Below are positions 10,252 through 22,298 of a stretch of 64,000 nt of DNA, one piece after another. Each line of letters opens with the position of its first letter. Positions within the stretch are counted from its first letter, which is position 1. The notes under the pieces were generated by a model, which did not search any database, was not told the DNA's origin, and saw only the letters and a list, made by a program, of their open reading frames with translations. The position numbers were made by a program, and so were the translations under genes. The DNA comes from Silene conica (taxonomy: Eukaryota; Streptophyta; Magnoliopsida; Caryophyllales; Caryophyllaceae): positions 2,838,269-2,902,268 of the forward strand of contig CM055311.2 of NCBI GenBank assembly GCA_029255685.2, read 5' to 3'.

Positions 10252-10439
10252 ATCCCCCGATTTAAATCAACGGTCTATCGTTTTTAAAATAGGTGGGGCA
10301 AGTGGGGAAGTGCATTATGAAACGTCACAATTAAGCTTATAACCGTCACAAAGGATTGTTGTAAGCAAGTTCTTATAACACAAAGTCACAAAGTTATTTG
10401 TTAAGGGACGAACAAGACAAGGATGTTTTAAGAGGACGG

Positions 10440-10489
10440 CCAAGGTATAACATGGGGTAGCCCACCAAGGTATAACATGGGGTAGCCCA
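10440..10489. repeat. Perfect 25-bp tandem duplication
   Basis: ccaaggtataacatggggta plus gccca is present twice head to tail (10440-10464, 10465-10489) with no mismatch, suggesting a recent slip or repair event. Confidence 0.9.
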
Positions 10490-10749
10490 AGAAGTATTAC
10501 CAATTCGATCACAAGAGATTTATATCGTCTGATGTGCCTATATCCCTATACTACTAATCCATGTGATTATCGTCCAGTGGATGTGTGGTAATGCTTACAG
10601 ACATCATACTCACCGTGTCAATTTACGTTTTGTATTGTGTTAATTCATAAGCATAGTTCGTAACGAGGGTGACAGGCTCGAAATCTATTTAGACTTAAAT
10701 ACGAGATTCCTAAAAATAATTTTATCCAAGTTTTAACCACTAGATTTCA

Positions 10750-10802
10750 CAGGTATATGATTACTATTATTATTATTGTTATTTTATTATTATTATTATT
10801 AT
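10750..10802. repeat. ATT microsatellite
   Basis: Runs of tta/att repeats with few interruptions. The surroundings (10490-10973) hold no ORF or recognised repeat. Confidence 0.8.
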
Positions 10803-10973
10803 AAATGAACTGTCAGAAAATGTGTACCTTAATAGTGAAATAGGTTTGATAATCGATGTGTCGCTTTCTGTCTACGAAACCAAAACCAAACTGGTAACGA
10901 TGGGTACTAGAGTCAACGAATATATCCATCCACACCCCAAGTTCTAAAACTCCAATATGGTAGAGCACAAATT

Positions 10974-11134
10974 CTTATTTGTGACGGACATATCCGTCAC
11001 AAGTTTGCGACGGCGGAAATATTACCCATGTGGGGTAGATAAGACAAGAGGAGGGAGCTTAGAAAATATCAATCTATTTTGTCTTATCTATTCACATGGG
11101 TAGTATTTGACCCGTTACAAGGAAGACTTATTGA
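10974..11134. mobile_element. Inverted-repeat MITE
   Basis: The left half (attcttatttgtgacggaca ... attacccatgtggggtagataagaca) reappears inverted in the right half (tgtcttatctattcacatgggtagtattt ... ccttgtaacg). Arms are about 70 bp with small indels; an internal palindrome gacggacatatccgtc lies near 10982. Size about 160 bp. Superfamily not assigned. Confidence 0.55.
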
Positions 11135-11452
11135 TGATAGAGAGCTTAATTGTGATTATATATATCATTTTACTTGTTGCGTGGGGTTGTATGTTTTGAT
11201 TCACATAGAATCGACTCAATTTATAAAGCTCTAAAAGAGCAGTTATGAAAAGAGGAATTAATTAAATAATGTACATTAAAACCAACTTAATGACTCATTT
11301 ATCTCACCCTTGATTTTAGCTATTATCACAAAGATAATGTAATATACACAACTAATGTGACCGTTTAATGCTTGAATTTTAATACTCCCACTCAACCACA
11401 AATCCAAGTCAGAATCTCCCACTTGACTACACAACCAAGGTAATCAAAACAC
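11135..11452. other. AT-rich sequence without recognisable features
   Basis: No ORF over 60 codons, no repeat seen. Confidence 0.4.
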
Positions 11453-11466
11453 AACTAAATAAGAAC

Positions 11467-12760
11467 AGGTAGTCAATCTAAGTCTGTCAGGGGGTTTTGT
11501 AGTTAGACTCTCCTTGCATGCAATCTTTGGGAGTATGTACTTCCTACAAAAAAAAAAAGAAAAAAAAAAAAAAATTCCATTTTGCTGGGTTTTGATCCTC
11601 ACTTTCGTTGTCGTCCCTCCGGTACCTTGTCCTGTCACCATTGTTGTTTTTTCCTTCCCAGGGGTGATCCCCCCACTTCCCCCACCCCTGGTTTGTCTGT
11701 AGTCGTGTCAATGAGTATAGCTCATTCTTTCGTTTTGTCCTACGTGGCCGGGTTCTGTGTCCGATACGGTGATCCCCCCATTTCCCCCACCTATCGGTCT
11801 CGTTTCCTGTGTGTTCGTCTGGTTGTTTGTATGTTGGTGGTCCTGGGAGGTATTGTCTGGTGAAACGGTTCCGGTTGGTAGGTGTCTGTAATCCGCCGAA
11901 TGGTTTTTTGTTTGGTTGTCTACTCCCGTTTTCTTTGGGGTTGCATGCATGTGTATTTGTTTTTCGGAGTCTGTTACGGTCGGTTCTTTGGGAGGTTTGA
12001 TATGTGGATGCTCTTGTTTGTGTTTGTCTTTGGTTTTGTGTTGTCGAGACTCTTGTTTTGGTTGATCGGTCGAAGTGTGGTTTCCTTGTCTAGTTTGTGA
12101 GGAGGCATTGAGGAGTGCCCCGGGTCAGCTCTTGGGGTGTTGGTTGTGATATTGGTTTGGGTCGGAGGCGGTGGTTTCACCTTCTTTTTTTAACTTATGA
12201 CCTTTAGTACTATAATATCTTTTGTTTTAATAAATCTCTTTAAAGAGACCATATTTTTTCTTTGTCTTTTGGGTTTTATGTGTCCTTCAAAGGCGATGTT
12301 GGTAGTAATTGGTGGAAGGTTGGTCGGGAGGAGATTTCTGGCCTTTTCTATCACTTTACTGACTTTCTTGGGTCGTTGGTCTTTGGACTGTTGCGGTCGA
12401 CCACCACGGTGTAGGAGATCCCTCTCCACTGAAGACAAGCTTTTTCAGCTCGTTCTTCCCCCTTTATTTCTACGCACTTGTGGCGTAAGTGCACCTGGCT
12501 CGTCTATTTGGCTCATGGAAGTTCTTAGTATTGATGATAATTTGGACGGAGTTGCTCGTGGCCTATCTACATCATCTTACCAGCTTGTCTGTAGTCGTCT
12601 CTTTTACTACGAGATGATAATTGTCTTAGTAGTTTTATGGTTTGTTTTATTCTTAGATAATGTTCAATGTAATAGTATTAATAGGTCGGCTCATGCTATT
12701 GCAAAAACAATGGTATGAATCAGCCATATCCATCTGTCAAAAAAAAAAAAAAAAAAAAAA
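11467..12760 (+). mobile_element. 5'-truncated LINE (non-LTR retrotransposon) with poly-A tail
   Basis: A perfect 14-bp target-site duplication aactaaataagaac flanks it (11453-11466 and 12761-12774). The right end is a poly-A run (12739-12760), as expected for target-primed reverse transcription. Near the 3' end one frame reads DNVQCNSINRSAHAIAK (12658-12708), which resembles the last motif of the RNase H domain found at the end of many plant LINE ORF2 proteins. No RT is present, so most of the element is missing at the 5' side. An extra A-rich block lies at 11549-11573. The ORFs inside (for example 11582-12100) look like chance frames in GT-rich sequence. Confidence 0.8.
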
Positions 12761-12774
12761 AACTAAATAAGAAC

Positions 12775-12925
12775 TATCAACTACGTCTCATACAGGAAAA
12801 TAAGACGTGCAACAAAATATGTAACAACTAACAAGTAGTGTTATATTAAGCATCCATCAAAATAACATAACACTTTCACAATAAAGTTTTCCCAGCATAC
12901 ACTGTCCATTTATGCTATGACATGT
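12775..12925. other. Flanking sequence between LINE and CACTA element
   Basis: Short AT-rich stretch with no features. The last three bases (tgt, 12923-12925) match the three after the right CACTA end. Confidence 0.4.
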
Positions 12926-13215
12926 CAATACAAGAGATATTGTACTGGGCGACTGAAAATGGCGACGAAATTCAGTCTCCCTTAAGAAATTAGCAAACAA
13001 ATCTAGTCGCCCGCGTTTCGCCACCTTTGGCGACAGAATTTAAAAAACACGGGCGACGAACAGCCGTCGCCAAATTGGCGACATAGGATTTTGATTAGTG
13101 ACTGCTATCCGTCGCCATATTAGCAACAACTGAGACCAAATTGGCTACTGAAATCAGTCGCCAAATTAGCAACAACTGTCCGTCGCCAATTTGGCGACTG
13201 AAATCAGTCACCAAT
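12926..13215 (+). repeat. Left terminal and subterminal repeats of the CACTA element
   Basis: The terminal CAATACAAGAG is followed by at least eight copies of gcgac/gtcgcca in both orientations (for example 12950-12975, 13053-13085, 13110-13120, 13155-13215). In characterised CACTA elements such short motifs bind the TnpA-type protein; here this is inferred by analogy. Confidence 0.75.
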
Positions 13216-13370
13216 GGAAAATAGAAACAAAAGGTTAGCGACGACCATTAATAAAATCACAAATCTGTGTTTACTACCTAAGTGACTTGAAATATACAAA
13301 AACAGTCCCAAAATGGGGATTATTCAAAAATTGCTCCTAATGAGTAATTCTTGAACGGGTACTAGGTCAA

Positions 13371-13401
13371 CTAGTGTGTAACCCGTGCATAAATGCACGG
13401 G
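13371..13401 (-). mobile_element. Helitron-like 3' terminus
   Basis: On the minus strand the hairpin CCCGTGCATTTATGCACGGG (13401-13382) is followed by ttacaca and CTAG (13374-13371), then T. A GC-rich hairpin about 10 bases before a CTRR end next to T is the Helitron 3' signature. The body would extend rightwards; I could not identify the 5' TC end. The remaining sequence to 14511 is AT-rich with no convincing gene. Confidence 0.5.
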
Positions 13402-14516
13402 TATAATATGAATCTATGTATAAAAAATTATGTAGGTGATAGTTTTAACTCAAAAATATAAATATTTTGTATAAATATGGAAATGTTTAAATAAGTGAAT
13501 ATATATGTATAAAATCAATAAATAGTTTAAAAATAGATATCCATTCTTACACCGTAAATATTGATTGAAGACAAAACAAACGTAAAGATAATAAAAGTCC
13601 TTAGGAAATCAAAGGAGGAAGACGACACGGGTAATCTCATCGTTAAAGTGAAATAGTACAATATTACGTTATACCTAAATGACTCCCATAAACCATGATG
13701 TAAGAGGTCGGAGATACTCAAGTTTACAGTTGCATTAACAAAACATAGAAATTGTTTCCGAATGATAATCTGAAAATAAAAACAGAGATGATTCAAATCA
13801 TTATTCCTTTGTCGTAAAAAAAATCTCGTTTAAAATAGTCATTTTTCTATATTCTTTACAAAATTAAAGAATTAATGAGACAGACTCCATCAAGTACAAC
13901 AATATCAAACATATTAGTGCAATTCTAAATATAAATACCAACGGAATGTTGTAAAGGTTGTATGATACAGGCCCACACCGAGTACTAAAATCAAAGATTT
14001 AAAGAGCTCATTTTAATCACGCCATATCCAATCTCCTTGCATTTGTGCCTTCAAATTGAAATTGAACTTTGACACCCTTCGTTGTTTCCCTGGAATGCAA
14101 ACACCAAATGTTAATATAGTGTAACATTCATACTTTCTAATTGTGAGATAATTTGCATTTTCAGCAGTGCTTATGCAGTAGCATATTCTGGAAAGTTATA
14201 GGGTTTATTAGATTTCAAATAATCTGTTAAGACTCATTTAATGTATCCTAGGAAATCTAAGTTGCACCAAGGCGAGATTTGGTTAGTGTCTCATCCATGG
14301 AGCATCTTAGGCGCACTCGAGGCGCGCCTTTACAAACGAAGACAGAGTATACAAAATTCGAGCCCTCCAATATGTTTTCCATACGTTGATCACTGGCCCA
14401 ATGACAATGTATTAGCTAATTTGGCAAGGTGAAACAAATTAAAATATACAGAGTAATAAAATTTAGTACATATTATTCCGTCTAATTCTTTTGAATTGAC
14501 ATATTTGTTCAAAATC

Positions 14517-15912
14517 TGGCTAGACTTGTCGCGAGTCTCCAAATTAATATTTTTATCCACTACAAACCCAAACTAGTAGCTAGTGTAAGTAGGGGTCGAT
14601 CCCACAAGGAAGGTCTTTTGTCGATTAAATGTGTGCTAAAGTTAAGTAACCAAAGGGGGGGGGGGGGGGTTGATGTGTTGATTGATCTAATCTACTAAGA
14701 CGAAAATAAGATGCAATAAATATAAAAACGATGTAAGTAATTGAAGGTGTAAATAAATATGAGAATTATTCTTGGACCAAGTAATTTCCACCAATTAGTT
14801 ATGAATTGATCATCGACTCTTCTAATCTATTTTACTATTGAATACTTTGCTATGAAGTTTGTTGACTTCTAATTCCACATATGATTAGCTATTAGCTACA
14901 AGCGTAAACAAATAACTCTTACAAAATTGTCAATTTAGTCAAGCGCTTAATCGTATCAAAATTGTAGAATAAAGCTATGGAATTTAGCAAAGATGAATTA
15001 ATGAAGAAAACAAGCGATGCTTCACTTTTATTCATACAAGTTTAATCGTTTATAACTCAACAATGATGAATTAGCATACTACTTGATGAATTATAATTGC
15101 TACAATGAAATAGATAAACAAACAAAAGATTCATTCATCTAATCTAGCAATGGTAAATTAATAACAACAACTAGTTGATCACTCTAGGTGCTTAATTAAC
15201 AAACCAAAATTAAACCAAATTAAACTTGACATTCAAATCATAAAATAGAAATAGAATAAGAGTCTTACAATCCAACACTAATATGGCTTCAAGAACTTAT
15301 TCCAAGATGTAGAACTTAGCTCTCCATACAAATAAAACTAACTAAAATAAATAGAAATTGGAAAATGTTTTTGTGTATTCTAATGATTAAAGTGATGGAG
15401 AAGTATGTAAAAGCCTATGGAAGCACCCCTAAAAGTGTCAACCACATCTTCTTATATAGGCCTTCAAAGGACAACTCCTTAAGGTCTCTTAAATTGTAGG
15501 TATTATTACCAAAATAAATGAGAATTAAGGAGTTGTTGAAATTGCATTAAGTCTCCTGTTGTGTCATAGAATAGTATTGGAATCCAAAGTTGTGTCATAA
15601 AATATGAGTTGAATGCATGAAATTCATGGAATCCAATGTCCAATTTGATGTTCACTTGCTTGGACCAAAGTAAATGGATCTTGACTTTCTTCAAAACCAT
15701 ATTGCATAAGACATCTTTAGCCCAACAACCACTTCCAAAGAAGCCTACTCCATTCATATTAACAACTCAACCCAATTATCTCATAAAAATATGCAATCCA
15801 TCATCAACCCAATATCAAAGACATATGAATTAAAATCCCATAAAATGTTTCTCAACCCATCAAATAACCATCAAAATCACCTTTATTAAGCCCTACTAAA
15901 CTAGACTAATCA
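14517..15912 (-). repeat. 3' LTR of Athila copy 1
   Basis: On the plus strand it starts tggctagact and ends agactaatca. It has a poly-G run near 14656 (14 G against 9 in the partner). A purine-rich tract (gcgtggggaagtt on the minus strand, at about 15913-15925) abuts it and would be the polypurine tract. Confidence 0.92.
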
Positions 15913-15925
15913 AACTTCCCCACGC

Positions 15926-16741
15926 TTAGACCTTTACTCGTCCTCGAGTAAAACTCGAAGATAAGTCAATGAAAACCCACACCAAAGCCTAAATAGCGAA
16001 ACGTGAGTAGCTTGCTCCAACTCAAAACACATCAAACAACTTCACTTCTCCTTATATCTTCCCTCAAATAAGCATATGATCACAAGAATAATACACTTAA
16101 CTTCAAAATAATGACCACACACAAACATCCTCCTCATCAACGAACCTCCAACAACAAACTACATGTGAAATATGAACATGAAAAGGTCCAATGTAGTAGA
16201 TGTCAAAATTCATTACAATCACCACCCATACCCTCCTTATCTCTCCTTAGCAACAATAAACCTAACCCGAACCACCCTTCGAACCTCCTTATGTCGCCAT
16301 CTCCAAGATAAAACATGTAACAAATAATATCTTTTATTTTTTTCTTTCTTAAATCTCTCATTTTGCCTAGATCGCTCGCCCTTGCGAGTTTTCAATCTAG
16401 CTTTTATTCCTTACACTACTCTCATGGCACACAACTCAATTCTTCATTTTACCCGGAGCGCCCTTTCGGGTTTTCACTCCGTCCTCGACCATTTTACCCA
16501 ATATTGCCTAGGCGCCCGCCCTTGCGGGTTTTCACCTAGCCGGGTTATTTTTATTCTCTTTTTTTTTCATTTTTTTTTTCATTTTTCATTTTTTTTTCAT
16601 ATTTTTTTTTTAAACCATAAAATAAAATATATATACAAATGAAATGCCCTCCCCACGCTTAAGCTTCACATTATCCTCAATGGGAGGAACAACAAAAACT
16701 AAGAGAGGGAAAAAGGGAAAAGAAAGACATACCAACACAAG
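15926..16741. other. 3' non-coding region of Athila copy 1
   Basis: Holds the phrase actcgtcctcgagtaaaact beside the LTR, repeated gcccttgcgggttttcacc units (about 16380, 16460, 16510) and T-rich tracts. The motif ccccacgcttaagcttcaca (from 16651) recurs in similar form at 34191 in Athila copy 2. No ORF of interest. Confidence 0.6.
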
Positions 16742-18146
16742 TCAAGTAGCGGAGGAATCTCCCGTACCATGGCCGTGAGAGGCATGAACCTCCTTCCGAA
16801 CGTCTCGGGGTGGATCAACCAAAGATCGAACAAGCTCACGAGTTTCCAAAACGACACTAGTAAGTGCTTCAAGTCGAGCATCGGTTATCTTCCTCCATTC
16901 ACCAAAATCCGCCCTCAAAGTATCCACACTAGCTTGCAAGGCTTGGAAAGACAAGAGCCCTCTAGAAAGAGGTGGACTAGGCCGCTCCTTCTCAACATCA
17001 CCACTCTCCTCATTATCATCACTACCACTCCCTTCACTCTCACTAGCACTCCCTTCACTCTCACAATCACCATTAACCTCAACCCATGGAGGAGTACTCT
17101 TATCACCTTGTTTAGCAAACTCAGGATCAAGTGGAATAAAGTAATCGACCGCCGTCTTACCATAGGTAAGAGCCTTGTCTTGTGGCCGAGGCAAACACAA
17201 GTAACGCTCATGATCCGTCCCTCGACACCAATCATAAGTACCAACTGTCTCACGATGTCGCAACATATCCATGCCCACCAAACAATTCACATCCATAAAA
17301 AAATGATCTCCCAAAGGAAGGTCATTCGCCGAAACATCAATCTTAAAGTATTTCATGAGCAAAGTTACTAATCCCCCACCACCTATCTTTCCTCCTCCGG
17401 GCTTTTTTAATGACTCGCAAGCCGACACAAAAAGATTAACCCAATCCGGAATTCCCTTCCCTTCCGGAGTCATGGACCACAAATATCCAAAGTGTACCCT
17501 AGGCATCTTAGTAGGCTCCCCACGACAAAGAAATGAAGTAGCAATAAGGCGGTGAGCAATGCGAAGGCATGGGTGGGGAATGGTAGAACTCACCTCTCCT
17601 TGTTTGTTGGTGGCATATTTTCCGGTCACCTCATACCACCATTTCGGGGCGGTATAGGAGTTAAGACCCGTATAAAGCTCCTCATCCTTCTTCTCAACAC
17701 CAAAAGCATCTCTCAATTCATCCATAGTCATCTCACACACTCTCCCTTTCAACTTAAATTTGATGTTTGACACCACTCCCCTCTCTCGTTCCACCATTAA
17801 AGTAGACAAAAACTCCAAAGTGTATCGACGATAGGTGGGAACTCCCTTAGTCATGAACCCCTCCAACCCAACATTTTTCAACAAAGCCTCCATCACGTCA
17901 AGCAAACCCAACTTCTCCAATGTCGGAATACTAAGAAACTTAGTCTCCATGACCAACCTCTCATGCAAATCATCCCATATAACCCCTTGGGCATCGGTTA
18001 AATGAGCGGGTTTAGAAATGGGAAATCGGGGTGGTAGTTTTAGTTGGCTTTTTGGTGGTGGATGTGGTGATTTTTCTAGATTTTGCGGGAGTTTTCGATG
18101 TCGAAGTGGAAGTAGTTTTTCTTTTGGTTCCTTTGGTGCGAGCCAT
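16742..18146 (-). pseudogene. Athila extra ORF (ORF1/env-like position), copy 1, one frameshift
   Basis: The main frame runs from about 18010 to 16742 (ends SHGHGTGDSSAT). It matches the Athila-specific ORF between integrase and 3' LTR: VPTYRRYTLEFLSTLMVERE, FKLKGRVCEMTMDELRDAFG, HPCLRIAHRLIATSFLCRGEP, then an acidic Ser/Glu/Gly tail and a predicted coiled coil (FQALQASVDTLRADFGEWRK). The likely start is ATG 18146, opening a Lys/Ser/Thr-rich basic stretch (KGTKRKTTSTSTSKTPAKSR), but a stop and a one-base frame change near 18005-18010 separate it from the main frame. The position is often called env-like, but I see no signal peptide or membrane segment; a nucleic-acid-binding or structural role is as likely. 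Confidence 0.75.
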
Positions 18147-19385
18147 TGTCAAAAAACAACAAGAATACGACAACACAAAGCTCCTCAAAATTCACACCAA
18201 ACTCACGAGAAGTTCAATTCGTCCTCAACAACAATGGCACCACAAAAGACTCTCCGCAGGAATGCAATAAAACGCAGAGGGATGAATTTTCGAAAATTTC
18301 GGTTTATCAAATCAAAAATTCGCCTTAGAACAATGTCGGAAATTCCGAAAATTACCCACTGCCATTATCAAATATAATCAAACCCAGAACTAGCAAATCG
18401 AAAATTCCGTCACAAAGTAATAATGAGCATCGAAAATTTCGAAATAAAGCACTTGAGAACTATCAATTTGAAATTTTACCTGTCAATTCGAAAATGTGAA
18501 AGTTCAATTGCTAAGTTTTAGAATTCGTGAACTGCTAATTCGAAATTAGCGAACTGCCAGAAATCGCTAAATACTTGTGGTGGATCAAATTCGAACCTCG
18601 AAATGTCTGAATTCGCCCCAAAACTCCAGAAGACGCAATTTTCGAAACCCCAAAGAAATCAGTGGAAATCAGTTCGAAATTAATTCGAATTCAGGTCGTA
18701 ATTAATTCGAAATCCCAATTCAAACGAACGGGCAGAAATCGAAAAGTTTGTGCGAAATTCTTGAAATTGAAGAACTTAGGGTTATCAATGGGAAGCTTCT
18801 GAATGGAAAATTGAAGGAAGAGGTGAAAGACGATTTTGTCTGAATAAGGGGATTGAGATATGACATGTGAATTTTGAATGAGAGGATGATACTGTGTTAG
18901 TATCGTTGTTGTGATTGTTTTTATTTTATTTGGATGAAAACTGAAAAAAGATTGAAGAAGGAAGAAGGTACCTGGTTGTTGGGCCGCAATACGCTGCTGG
19001 GGCCGCACCATGCGGCTGTGGCCGCACTAAGCGTAGGGAAGGGCCTGACTTGGCCGCACCATGCGGCTCTGGCCGCACATAGGCGTGAGGAAGGGCCTGA
19101 CTTGGCCGCACCGAGCAGCTACGGCTGCGTATTGCTGCTTCTTATTTTCCTTCTTCGTTCTCTGTTAATTGTTCTAATTATTGTCCCTCTTTTTTTTTTT
19201 TTTTTTTTAACCGAATTACCTATAAAACAAAAACAAATTTAAGTGTAAGTTAATTAAATCCAATAAAAACAAGAAATTGAAACTAACTACCTAAAAATTG
19301 AAAAGAAAATAACAAAAAAATAAATCGGGTTGCCTCCCGTAAAGCGCCTTAGTTAATGTTGTGGCTCGACATGAAAATGAGAAGG
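18147..19385. other. Non-coding block between pol and the Athila ORF (copy 1), with GC-rich repeats
   Basis: No gene. At 18981-19130 three GC-rich palindromic units based on ggccgcaccatgcggctctg sit in otherwise AT-rich DNA. The part from 18280 to 18730 repeats gaaattcgaaa/tcgaaaattt motifs. A poly-T run lies at 19190-19208. The second Athila element has a GC-rich array at the same relative position. Confidence 0.7.
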
Positions 19386-19790
19386 TCAATTTTCATAAAT
19401 TGGGTCGATAAGATCAATTCCCTCGACCGATTCTTTTGGAAAACCTTCATGATATGCCTTAAGACGGTGCCCATTCACTTTAAAAATCTTTTCCGTAAAA
19501 GGACTACGAATCTCAACCGCTCCATGTGGAAATAATTGAGTAACAATAAATGGACCAACCCATCTCGACCTTAGCTTACTTGGAAATAACCGAAGACGAG
19601 ATATATAGAGCAAAACCTTTTGACCAATGGTAAATGTTTTCCGAGAAAGCATCTTATCATGCCATGCCTTCGTTCGCTCCTTGAAAATCGCCGCATTTTC
19701 ATACGACTCATTCCGAATCTCCTCTAGCTCTTGTAATTGCAATTTGCGATACTCACCCGACTCAGTCATTCTCATGTTAAAGGTTTTCAC
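19386..19790 (-). CDS. pol: Athila integrase C-terminal domain (copy 1)
   Basis: Continues the pol frame after the third TAG. It contains QLQELEEIRNESYENA, KTFTIGQKVLLYISRLRLFPSKLRSRWVGPF (the GPF/Y-type C-terminal module of Ty3/gypsy integrases) and IFKVNGHRLKAYHEG. It ends in TAA at 19386-19388. No chromodomain, as expected for Athila. Confidence 0.88.
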   Translation of the reverse strand: MKTFNMRMTESGEYRKLQLQELEEIRNESYENAAIFKERTKAWHDKMLSRKTFTIGQKVLLYISRLRLFPSKLRSRWVGPFIVTQLFPHGAVEIRSPFTEKIFKVNGHRLKAYHEGFPKESVEGIDLIDPIYEN

Positions 19791-19793
19791 CGC

Positions 19794-22292
19794 CTAAAAA
19801 GCTTTATGCTCAAGCTCAACAGGAAGATGACAAGACTTACCAAACACCAACCGATATGGTGACATACCAATTGGAGTTTTATAGGCCGTTCGATAGGCCC
19901 ATAGCGCGTCTTCTAACCTCAAGCTCCAATCTTTCCGGCTTGGATTCACCGTTTTCTCCAAGATGGACTTCACTTCTCTATTGGACACTTCGGCTTGACC
20001 ATTCGTTTGAGGATGGTAAGCGGTAGAAACTTTGTGAGTGACACAATATTTCTTTAAAAGCGCTTCAACCGTCTGATTGCAAAAGTGAGTGCCTCTACCA
20101 CTTATCAATGCCCGTGGAATTCCGAACCTAGAAAAGATGTTAGACTTGATAAAATATGTAACAACTTTAGAATCGTTAGTCCTAGTGGGTTTAGCTTCCA
20201 CCCACTTCGAAACATAATCAACGGCAAGAAGTATATATAAGAAACCATGAGACATGGGGAACGGACCCATAAAATCTATACCCCATACATCAAAAATTTC
20301 ACAATAAAGCATAGGAGTTTGAGGCATCTCGTTACGACGAGAAATGTTACCACTTCGTTGACAATTGTCACAAGTTTTGACGAATCCATGAGCATCCCGA
20401 AACAAGCTTGGCCAATAGAAACCACAATCAAGCACTTTCTTGGCGGTTCTCCTAGCTCCAAAATGGCCTCCACAAGCATATGAATGGCAAAACGTTAGAA
20501 TAGAACTCATCTCATTTTCGGGAACACACCTCCTCACCACTTGATCCGAGCAATGCTTCCACAAGTAAGGATCATCCCAAACATAGTATTTGGCATCACT
20601 CCTTATCTTGTCCTTTTGTGACTTTGAAAAACCTGTAGGAAATTCATTGGAAACAAGAAAGTTAACAATATTAGCATACCAAGGAGAAACGGAAGTAAGG
20701 GCAAAGAGTGTCTCATCGGGAAATGTGCCATTAATAGGCACTTCAAGCCTCTCGACATTCACTAGCCGACTCAAATGGTCCGCAACCACATTCTCGGCTC
20801 CCTTCTTATCCCGAACCTCAATGTCAAATTCACTTAGCAACAATACCCATCGAATAAGTCTTGGTTTGGCCTCCTTCTTTGTCATCAAGTACCTAAGAGC
20901 GGCATGATCGGTGAACACCACCACCTTAGTACCAAGTAAATAGGACCGAAATTTCTCTAGAGCATATACCACCGCCAACATCTCTTTCTCGGTAGTAGAG
21001 TAATTCTTTTGGGCATCATTGAGAGTCATGGAGGCATAGTAAATCACATGAGGTACTCTCCCAACTCGTTGACCTAAGACGGCACCAAGGGCGTAGTCAC
21101 TAGCATCACACATAAGCTCAAATGGAAGAGACCAATTTGGAGCTTGAATGATTGGGGCCGATGTCAACTTCTCTTTTAACTTGTTAAATGCTTCCTTACA
21201 AGCTAAATCAAAGTCAAAGTCCACCTCCTTTTGTAATAATTTGCACATGGGTGACGCTACCTTGGAAAAATCTTTAATAAACCTTCTATAAAAACCTGCA
21301 TGACCAAGGAACGAGCGAACTTCACGAACATTAGTGGGGTAAGGAAGAGATTGAATAGTATCAATTTTGGCTTTATCAACTTCAATACCTTTAGATGAGA
21401 CCACATGCCCAAGGACAATACCTTGCTCTACCATGAAATGACATTTTTCAGAATTCAAGGCAAGGTTAGTGTCAATGCATCTCTTAAGCACAAGAGATAA
21501 ATGAGACAAACAACTATCAAAGGAATCACCATGCACGGTAAAATCATCCATGAAAACTTCAATAAAATCTTCAACATATTCAGAAAATATACTAACCATG
21601 CATCTTTGAAAAGTTGCGGGAGCATTACATAAGCCAAATGGCATGCGTCGATACGCAAAGGTGCCAAAAGGACAAGTAAATGTGGTCTTGTCTTGATCCT
21701 CGGGGGCAATAGCAATTTGAAAGTAACCCGAGTATCCATCTAAAAAGCAATAATAAGACTTACCGGCAAGCCTCTCAAGCATTTGATCAATGAATGGTAA
21801 AGGGAAATGGTCCTTCCTTGTCACCGCATTGAGTCTACGGTAGTCAATACAAACTCGCCACCCATTTTGCACTCGGGTGGGAACCAACTCTCCATGTTGA
21901 TTTTCTACAACCGTTACTCCACTCTTCTTAGGTACCACTTGTGTGGGGCTCACCCACTTGCTATCGGATATTGGGTAAATCATACCCACTTGTAAAAGCT
22001 TAAGAATCTCCTTCTTCATCACCTCCATCATAGGTGGGTTCAATCTCCTTTGTGGTTGCCTCACCGGTTTGGCATCGTCCTCCAGGTATATGTGGTGCAT
22101 ACAAGTGGTTGGACTAATGCCCTTGATGTCGGCAATAGTCCACCCAATTGCAAGTTTATTTTCCTTAAGGACCTCTATCAACTTTACCTCTTGCTCCTTG
22201 GTGAGCTTGTTTGAAATGATCACCGGTAAAGTTTCTTCATCACCTAGAAAAACATACTTCAAATGGTCCGATAATGGCTTCAACTCAACCAC
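19794..22292 (-). CDS. pol: Athila RT, RNase H and integrase (copy 1)
   Basis: 832 codons. RT about residues 60-310: [36 protein letters not shown] and the catalytic [11 protein letters not shown] (FMDD, usual for Athila). RNase H about 385-510: [47 protein letters not shown]. Integrase: zinc finger [14 protein letters not shown] ... CDNCQRS, core GIDFMGPFP, then [10 protein letters not shown] and GQAEVSNRE. The residue 35 positions before the catalytic Glu should be Asp but is Gly (codon 20097-20099), so strand transfer should be lost. It ends at TAG 19794-19796, where related elements usually have Trp. Confidence 0.9.
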   Translation of the reverse strand: MVELKPLSDHLKYVFLGDEETLPVIISNKLTKEQEVKLIEVLKENKLAIGWTIADIKGISPTTCMHHIYLEDDAKPVRQPQRRLNPPMMEVMKKEILKLLQVGMIYPISDSKWVSPTQVVPKKSGVTVVENQHGELVPTRVQNGWRVCIDYRRLNAVTRKDHFPLPFIDQMLERLAGKSYYCFLDGYSGYFQIAIAPEDQDKTTFTCPFGTFAYRRMPFGLCNAPATFQRCMVSIFSEYVEDFIEVFMDDFTVHGDSFDSCLSHLSLVLKRCIDTNLALNSEKCHFMVEQGIVLGHVVSSKGIEVDKAKIDTIQSLPYPTNVREVRSFLGHAGFYRRFIKDFSKVASPMCKLLQKEVDFDFDLACKEAFNKLKEKLTSAPIIQAPNWSLPFELMCDASDYALGAVLGQRVGRVPHVIYYASMTLNDAQKNYSTTEKEMLAVVYALEKFRSYLLGTKVVVFTDHAALRYLMTKKEAKPRLIRWVLLLSEFDIEVRDKKGAENVVADHLSRLVNVERLEVPINGTFPDETLFALTSVSPWYANIVNFLVSNEFPTGFSKSQKDKIRSDAKYYVWDDPYLWKHCSDQVVRRCVPENEMSSILTFCHSYACGGHFGARRTAKKVLDCGFYWPSLFRDAHGFVKTCDNCQRSGNISRRNEMPQTPMLYCEIFDVWGIDFMGPFPMSHGFLYILLAVDYVSKWVEAKPTRTNDSKVVTYFIKSNIFSRFGIPRALISGRGTHFCNQTVEALLKKYCVTHKVSTAYHPQTNGQAEVSNREVKSILEKTVNPSRKDWSLRLEDALWAYRTAYKTPIGMSPYRLVFGKSCHLPVELEHKAF

Positions 22293-22298
22293 GGGTGC

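Noticed and set aside
11582-12100. Several overlapping ORFs of 60-93 codons
   Set aside because: Hydrophobic or GT-rich chance frames in the body of the LINE tail; no conserved motifs and mutually overlapping.
14018-14093. Possible last exon of a captured gene on the minus strand (GKQRRVSKFNFNLKAQMQGD, after an ag acceptor-like site)
   Set aside because: Short, no recognised family and no matching upstream exon; could be chance.
16742-18146. Retroviral envelope gene
   Set aside because: The position is the one often called env-like in Athila, but there is no signal peptide, transmembrane helix or cleavage site; described only as the Athila extra ORF.
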